A DNA stretch of 64,000 nt, from positions 1-64,000 of the IMG/VR virus record IMGVR_UViG_3300030616_000020. One strand, 5' to 3'. Below, one piece after another: positions 21,901-30,900 of this stretch (its first letter is position 1; the number at the start of each line of letters is the position of its first letter). The notes beneath the pieces were generated by a model that made no database searches, had not been told where the DNA came from, and saw only the letters and a list, made by a program, of their open reading frames with translations. The translations under genes were made by a program, and so were the position numbers. This DNA is from a virus.

Positions 21901-24900
21901 ATTATATCGTGAATGGAAAAGAAGAAATCCTGACAAAAGAAATTATACCAATGATCAGATAGAGGAACAGCTTGCAGAAGATTTTAGAGAATATATTCTG
22001 TTCCGTAAAGAGACTTCTAATGTAAGCCCTCGTGGTTTTCAGAAGACTCAAGAAGAACAAGATCGTGAGAATGAGCAGTTTAAGAAAGACCTTGCTGAAT
22101 ATGCCAGAGAAGATATTTCTCCGGAGCGTAAAGCAGAACTTGAAGAGAAGTTAGTTCAGTCTTACTATGCTGAAGGAGAGATGATCACTCATGAGGCTAA
22201 GAAGGCAAAGAGAATGGTCGAAGCTATCAAAGCTCCTCTACAAAGAAGTTTCTTTGAAAGGCTGTACGATTGGATTGTCAATATGATCTATGGAAAGCCT
22301 GAAAGTATCATAGAGATATTTGAAAATATTGAGAACAACAAATATCGTAATCAAACACCTAATCTCAGGCGTGGTAAGAGAGTAAAGCTTAATCGTACTT
22401 ACGAAGGTAAGACTGAAGCATTTGGAAAGATGGTTATGGAAGGAGTGAATTACTTCTTCTTCCAAAAGCTTTTTGCTTCTAAAGAAAGTGTAAGTACCTT
22501 ATTCTCAAAAGAAGATAATTCTGCTCTTGTAAATGACTTGTATGAATATGCGTATGAGGAAATTGAGAAGACTATAGGTGATCTTCAGGCAGTGCAGGAC
22601 GATCCTGAGATAACTGATCAAGAGTATGACAGGCTCGATAATGTAGTTGATCAGCTATGGTTTGTTCTTGATAACTGGAATGAGACAAAGAAACTTCATC
22701 GTAATTTTCTTACTCAATACAGACTTGAATTTGTAAATATCGAAGATACTATAGGTGAGACAAACATTGCTCTCGATAATGATAATCTGATATCAAATGC
22801 AAGTATCAAAATCTCATCTAAGCTTAATGCTTCACGAAATATCAAGCTACTTGTAGGTACACTGGTTGATGTAAATAAAAACTTTGAGGAAAAAGTAAAC
22901 GATCTGGAACTTGTTCAGAATGCTGATTTCGGAAGAACTTTCAATATACTTGTGAACCGTTTTGCAGGATTGAGAAGTGATAGTCAAATGCTGAATGCTA
23001 TTAATAATATTGCAGCTAAAGCTCCTCAGTTATATGCTCTGATTGATCGTCTTGGATTAAATAATGAAGGTGAACATCTGTCTGAGAATCAAATGCTTGA
23101 ACAAATTCAATTCGTTCAGACGTTTGCTAAGACTAAACACACTTATATGTTCGATATCACTGGTATAAACGGTAAGTTTAAGCTGGTGAACTCCAACCGA
23201 TCAAGTATCAATGAGAAAGTTAAAACAGTATGGAAATCTAATGCTGAGAACAAGCGTATATATGAAGATAGGAACGGAGTACGTTACTATAAACCTTCAG
23301 TATTTGAGAAGTTAGGTCCTATTGATACTCCTCAGAAAGCTCTTAAGATGCTTAGTACGATGGGTATCAACTATACTTTTCCTAAAGAGGTAGAGTTAAA
23401 AGATGAGCTTATCAGAAAAGCAAATGGTATCTACACTCAGATCATGTCTAAGAGTGGACAGCCTTATATCTTCGATACTGAAGTTAACGTAAATGCTAAA
23501 GATGATTTAAGTACACTCATTCAATTTGAGGTAGATACAACCGTTGATTATATTGAGAATAGCCATTTAAACATCGAGAATAATCTCGTATATGATGTTG
23601 TATTAAATAGTTATCTCTCTATTGCTATCGACGATATAAGAAACTTTCCTACTCTCGAAGCATTATTTGAAGAGAATCCACATCTTGATCCTAATAACAA
23701 TATCTACACGCAGAATTCATATCTTCTGCAACCGGGAGGACCACTTTATAAAAAGAATGGTGAGTTAAGAGATGATCCACTATTCCTTGAAATTCATGAA
23801 GGTAGTAAAGAAGAAGACTCTGAAATTTCTTCTGAGTTTGAAGACCTTGGAGAACCGGATCAACTTCGTGTACATATAAATCGTGGACTTGAAGGTTCTT
23901 ATCCACTTCTTCGTCCTGCTGATAATTCTATTGAAAGATATCTCAATTTCGGTAAGCCGTTATTTTCAACAGGTCAAATATCCAGAAATGTTCATGTTCA
24001 TCAGATGCTTAACTATCTGAGAGATGAATTAAATCGTGGTTCCAAAACTCTCAGTGATATTGCTAAGGGAGACAATCTTTGGAAATATCATAAAGAGAAT
24101 GCTACCGATGGTATTGTCATTCAAATAGTTTCTCAAAATCCTGTGATCAAGGAAGCAATTGATCAGTTCTTTAAGGACAGTGAAGCTACAGTCGAAGGAT
24201 TCTTTAACGATGATATACTTGTAGAAGAACTTAAAACTCAGATCAATACATATTTTACTGACAGGACAGGTTCAAATCAGGAAGGTTTCATCAAGATGCT
24301 TCTTGATTATGGTATTATTGAACTGCTTGAAGATGGTACTTATTATAATAATGGTCTCAACATAAAAGGAAATCCTCAAATACTCAGTGAAGATGTTCTC
24401 AATAGTGAAATTAAGAATTATCTTATCAATGATACCATATCTAATATTGAGCAAACTAAATTGATCTTCGGTGATCCTGTAGGTTATAAGAATGTTGCAG
24501 ATCAGTTTAAGCGTCATTCAGGTGTAGTTGGTACTAAAAAGATTTCTGCTGTCTACGATCAGGTTAATCGTTGGATTGACAAAAAACTCAAGCGTACAGA
24601 TCGTCAGGGTGGACTTTATAAGAATGGTAAACCAATTATCAGAACTGCTGTATTTGCGGATATTATAGTTCAATCAAGGTATCATGCTGAATATGCAAAA
24701 GCTATTGGAGACAAGGCTGATCCATATCTTGAGATAGAAGAAGGTGATGGTCAAGGTTATATCTCAATTGACGAATGGAGAGAAATGCTATTCAGAGCAG
24801 GAGAATGGAGCTTTGGAGTAGGTTCCCTCGAAGATTTATATCAATGGGAGATTCAAAAAGAACAAGGAGAACAACAACCTAAAGACCCTGTTACCGGAAG

Positions 24901-27900
24901 AGTTATAGACAAAAATAAACTTCCTGTAGCTACTCCATTGAAACCACAATACATGGGTCCTCTTGCAGAGCAAGGGTTCCAGATGGGTATGTATAAACTT
25001 TCTCTGTTCCCATTACTTCCAAGTGTTACAAAACAGTTCAGTCAGCTTGAGGCTCTCCGAACAAGAATGAAGGGGAAAGAAGGAGAGAACGATGGTATCG
25101 GTATAGCTGTATTCCAAACTGCAAACAAAGTAGGAACCAAACTCAATCAGCACGGTGAAACTCAACCTCTTTATGAGGTTAAAACGACAGATGAGAAGCA
25201 GATAGCAGAGTTTGCTTATCAAAACTATGCTCCTATGGTTACTCAGGATACCTACTATAAATATTGGGGTATTCAACAGGAAAAAGGTTCTAAGAGTAAA
25301 CGAAAAGTTGTCTTCGGTACTCAGATGGCAAAGCAGATTCTCAATGGATTATATGAGAATGGTAGGTTAAAAGAAGGTCTTGATCCTATTCTTGCAGAAC
25401 GTGTAGATGAATATCTGAAACTCAATAGAGAACGTATTGAAATAGGTCTTGCACAACTTGTTAACAGTCTTGGTCTTGTAGAGAAGAACGGAAAGTACCA
25501 CGTTAAGAGCATGGAATCTCTTATTGAGAAGATTCGTAAAGAAGCTGTTGAACGTGAGATGCCTGATAATATCATTGATGCTATTGATAATCTTGAGATT
25601 GGAAGTGGTCTTGATACTTTGATAAACAGGGAGAAAATCGAAAACGTTCTCTTTTCTATTGCTGATGCTATGAGTACTTCTCAGAAGCGTTCAGGTTCTC
25701 CTAAGGTACAGGTATCAAATGCTCTTGGAACATCTGTAAGAACTGTGATTGATACTGAAACAGGACAGGTTTTTCGATCTTCTGATCTTGAATTTTATCA
25801 TGATCAAGACGGGAATATTGTTCAGGCAGAAGTTTATCTTCCTGCTTTTCTGAAAGGGAAAATTACAGATGATAACCTGCGTAATTTAATTGGTTTTCGC
25901 ATTCCTACTCAGGGATTGAACTCAATTGAATCTATTAGAGTTAAAGGATTCTTACCAGTAGAAGCAGGTGATAGTGTTATAGTTCCTTCCGAGATTATAG
26001 CAAAGACAGGATCAGACTTTGATGATGACAAACTCTATCTCTACTATCCTAACGTATTCTATAATAAAGAAGGTAATCCTGTTTATATTGAGCTTAAAGA
26101 CAATACTGAGCTGGAAGAAGTTTACAAGGAATATTCTGAAGCTTATGAAGCAAGGTTTACTCAAAGGGTTGTAGGTAATATAGCTTTTGACAGTCTTCCT
26201 GAGAATCTTGCAAGATTTGTCAAAACCGAGATTTCAGAAATTCTTTCCAATGAGAACGTTGGTATAAGAGATGTAATCGAGGGAATAAATGATAGAATAG
26301 TTGAAGCTGAAAATATTTTACGTGAGAAGAATCTAGAATCTCCGTTGATTGAGACTTACAAAAAGATAAGAGCCAATCTCATATCTCTTTCTAATGAGAT
26401 CGAAACCGGAACATCAAGTGAGTTCGATCCTATGACCAGAGGAGAATTTCGTAAGAGGGCTATCGAGAATCGCATCAGTGAGATTCAAAAAGACATTATT
26501 CTTCATCCTGACAACTTTGCTCAACTTATCAATCCTGTATCTGCAAATGATCTTGAAGCTGAGGCAGATAAGATATTACTTCTTAGAGGGGAAGCCAAAC
26601 GTGATAAGGATGGAAAGATAGTCAAGAAACAACCTACGATGAATAACATCGTGGAGCGTGAATATCTGATGGATGTTGCTCGTCGATTTATCGGAGGTAA
26701 GCAAGCTATTGGTATCACTGCAATCAGTTCTACATTTGACATTCTCTCAAAAATGTCAAACGTATCTATTGTACCTGAGATTACAGTATATAGAAATAAG
26801 AAGTCAGTTCCTATAAAGACCAATATAAATCTTCCTCATAATAAGAATGAAGAAGGTAATGTTACGCTTTCCAGAATACAAGATGCGAATGATGAAGGAA
26901 ATATACCGGAAAGACTTTCTCAATGGATAAATGCAGCCGTGGATGCTGCTACCAATCCTTTCATGTTCGATCTTAACTCTGGTCCTCAAACACTCAATAC
27001 TGTTCTGTATTTGACTATGGCAGGAGTTCCTCTGGACTATCTTACCAGATTCATGACTCAGCCTATTATTGTCGAATACATCAAGAATAGGCAGAAATGG
27101 GAGTCTCAGATGATGGAAGGTAACATTGATCCTCAAACAGGTAGGGCTAAGAAAAAATTCAGAGATTGGATTGTTGCTAACACCAAAGCTAAGTATGTCG
27201 ATCAATTAAAAACCGGTACTGTTTCAGAAAAAGAGTTAACACTTCTTGATCTTGAGAGAGGTATCAAAGCTGGTGCTACTGGTGCAATGAGTAATGTTCA
27301 TGCTCGAACTCAGATTCAGGTACTTGATGATTTTCTCAGGTATATGGATACTGCGACAAAACTTCGTGATGCTACTGGTGCTATAAACTATGATACCAGA
27401 GCAGCAGGTAAAAACACGAGTGAACTTCTTTATAGGATTGAAAACACTGAGAGAGTAAGACAAGAAGGTAATTTGAATAACTTCTCTGGTATCTTGGATG
27501 ATGGGTTCATATCTCCCTATTATGATTCTGTCAAAAGTCTCAGAAATGTGTTAGACCCATTGTTTGTTACTCTTAATGATGAAAGTGTAACACGACAATT
27601 TGATAAACTTTTCAGAGTTCTTTTTGATCAAAGGAATACTCTTCCTAATGATAAGAAAATCAGAGTAGTAGATAAATTTAAGCAAAGCTTCATTACATAT
27701 CTTCTTATAAGCAGACCTTATAGTGTCTCTGACAGACTCAATAAAAAGGACGGTATGAAGGTTGCTATGAATGCCAGAGTCTCTAGGTTACTTAAAGATA
27801 CTAATGAATCAAAGTCTGTCGCTACCAGATTAAAGGAGATGCAGAACGATCCTAAATATGCTGATATGTCCTTGTTAGCATATCTTGAACCTATTCTTGA

Positions 27901-30900
27901 TAAGTCTGGTAAATCGGAAGCTACGAATCATGTAGCAACTGTAGCTAAGAAACTTGATACAATTGAAAGTAATCGTCTGACAAGTGAATGGAGAGAACTG
28001 ATTGAAGCAGATAAACCTTTTGCATACGATTTGATACTTGCTACAGCGTTACAATATGGTATTCTGAATACTCCTTTCACTTTTACAAATCTCATTCCCT
28101 TTGAGATTTATGGACAGGTAATGAACTCTATTCTTGCAGAAGAAAAGACAAAAACTGTAAAAGAAAAGAATAATCTGTATGATGATTTTTACAATCGTTT
28201 CTTTCTGAACAACTTCGACGATAATTCGATTGTTCCAATACGAAGGAAGGGAACTAATTTTCATCTAGCATATCCATATTTCAAGATACCTAACAGGAAG
28301 GAAGAATTTCGTGAAGCATCTCCTCAAGAAATATCTGCTCTTAGAGAAAAAGGAGTAGCTATTTATGAAGAAAAACCTAAAGTTATTCGTACTGAAGATA
28401 ATAGAAGAATGAACCTTACAGGTATTCGTAAGAATTACCAAGGTAAGATGCTTCTTCTCAACTATGATATAAACACACCTTTAGTAGCTGATGTTAGCAG
28501 GAGTGAAGATAGTAAGCAGTTTAATCAGTTGTCCAGAGAAAGTGACCAAGCTCCTGATGAAGCTATCAATGAGAAGATCAAAGGCTGGATGGATAGAATG
28601 GGTATCAGTTATCAGAACGTAGAAGAGATTACTGATAGAGAAGGAAATCCCATTGATGCTATTGCAAAAGCAGATATGCTTCATGCTACTATTCAAGTTG
28701 TCGAAGGTAAGGCTGACATCACCACCTTATCAGAAGAAGCTGCTCACTTTCTAGTAGAGTTACTTGGAGACGACAATCCTATCCTTAAAGGCATGATGAA
28801 TGCTGTAGAAGGTACTGAAGTTCACAAGGAAGTTGTAGCTGAATACGGAGAGATTTATAATAATGACGAGACTAAGCTGAAGAAGGAAGCTGTAGGTAAA
28901 ATGATTGCTAAAGCTATCATCAATAAAGAGAAGGTAGCTGGTATGAGCAGGTTCCAAAGATGGTGGGATTCAGCATGGAGATGGATAAAGAAACACCTCT
29001 TAAGAGTTAGTTCTGATGAAGTAGCAGAAGAACTCTCACCTTATGCTGAAGCTGCTAATATTATTCTTGGAAATGTAACAGAAGGTCTGTCTCCTATAGA
29101 AAGTCTTAATCCTGATATCTTCTATCAAGTAACCGAAGAGGAGAAAGCTACTGCTGCTGCAATTGAAAAGTCTCTCAGAGAATCAAGGATAGAGAAAGAT
29201 AAAGAGCAGGGTGGATACAGAACACCTGAAGGAAAAGCTGTAAAGAATAGAGTTAGTGATTTTGTTAAAAGATTTTACAATCAGATATTTAGAGGTAGAA
29301 GCGCAGAGGAAGAAGCGAAACCTCGCAACATTCTTTTAAAACAGAAAGGAACCATTATTCATAAATATCTTGAAGTTATAGGTGAATCTGTATTTCAAGG
29401 TAAAACTCCTACTAAAGCTGAGGTTCAGAAAAGAGTGATTGAAGACTTGCAGGATAGAGATGACATTGCTAACGAAGAGTTCTTCGATAAAGATAAAACG
29501 TTCTTCATGCTCTCAGGAAATCAGTTTGGAGAACTTCGTGATGGATTGATTAAAGTAGTTGCTGGAATCAAGGCTAAACAGGAAAGAATTGATCCAAATG
29601 AAGAGGTCAAATTTTTTCCGGAACTTCTTATATACGATAAGTATGGTGATATAGGAGGTACTATTGACCTTGCAGTTTTGTATTCTAACGGTTCAGTAGG
29701 AATTTATGATTATAAGACCATCAATTTTGATGATACTAAGACCTTAGCTGGATTTAAAGAAGATGCTTACAATATTCAGATAAGTGAGTATAAGCGTATT
29801 CTTCAGGATCGTTATGGAATCAAGAATATTGGAGAAACTCGTGTTATTCCTATTGACGTTCAGACAAATTTTGCTGCAACAGGTCTTACTACCATTTTGA
29901 TGGGTACTACCGGAATAGGAACAAAAAGTAAAGATCGTCCGTATCTTGAACAAATACCTGTAGCAAGAGAACTTACTGAAGATAAGGAACTTAATGAGTC
30001 TCTTAAGAAAATGTTTGTTCTCTACGATAACTTAAGAGTAAAACTTTCAAATGATTATCAGAATGACAAGCTTGCATTAAGAGTAGCAAGGTTACGTGAA
30101 GCAATTACAGGTCTTCAGCTTCGTGGAGATGTATCATTTATCATTGGTGAGATTCAGACTATTTATGCTGATTTTGAGAAAAGAGAGAATCTTCCTGCTG
30201 ATCATGAATTTGGTTTGAATGATGATTTCTTAAGAGAGCTTAGTGAATATGTCCATGCATATAAGCATTTTGGAGTCAATGCTATGGCTACAGCTAGGAA
30301 GACTCAAGATCAGAAAAGTATTCACACTCTTCAGAGAGTTGCTCACATGCTCGATCAGATGCAGAATCGGATTGACCATAAATATATTGAGAATGCTAAC
30401 AGATATTCAGACTATGATGTAGCAGGTAAAGCACCGGCAGAAGGATTTTTAGGAAAGTTGTTTAAGCAACTATCTCAGTTTAAGAGACCTACCTTTAAGA
30501 AACTTTCTGAAATGGTACACGAAGTTGGATACAAAGTCCGTCGTGATGTAAATGCTGCAATTGAAGAGATTGATGAAAAGAATGAGGCTCTCAAAACATG
30601 GGGGAAAGCCCGTGGTATAGGACTTCAGCAGGTCTTTGATAAATACCTCATTAATCCTAAGAATGGAAATCTTAAGAGTAAGTACAAAAGTGAACACTTT
30701 GAAGAAAAAGATAAAGCAATTTCCCAGAGGGGTTCTGAAGGTACAAAATGGTTCCTTGAAAATACTCAAGTTGAACGTAGAGAAGATGGTAAACTGTATT
30801 ACACCGGAGAACGTCTGAAGCTTTATGAAGAACAACGTAAAGCACACTTTGACTATCTTGATCGTACAATGTTAGGAGAAGAAAATGCTAAAGCGAAAGA

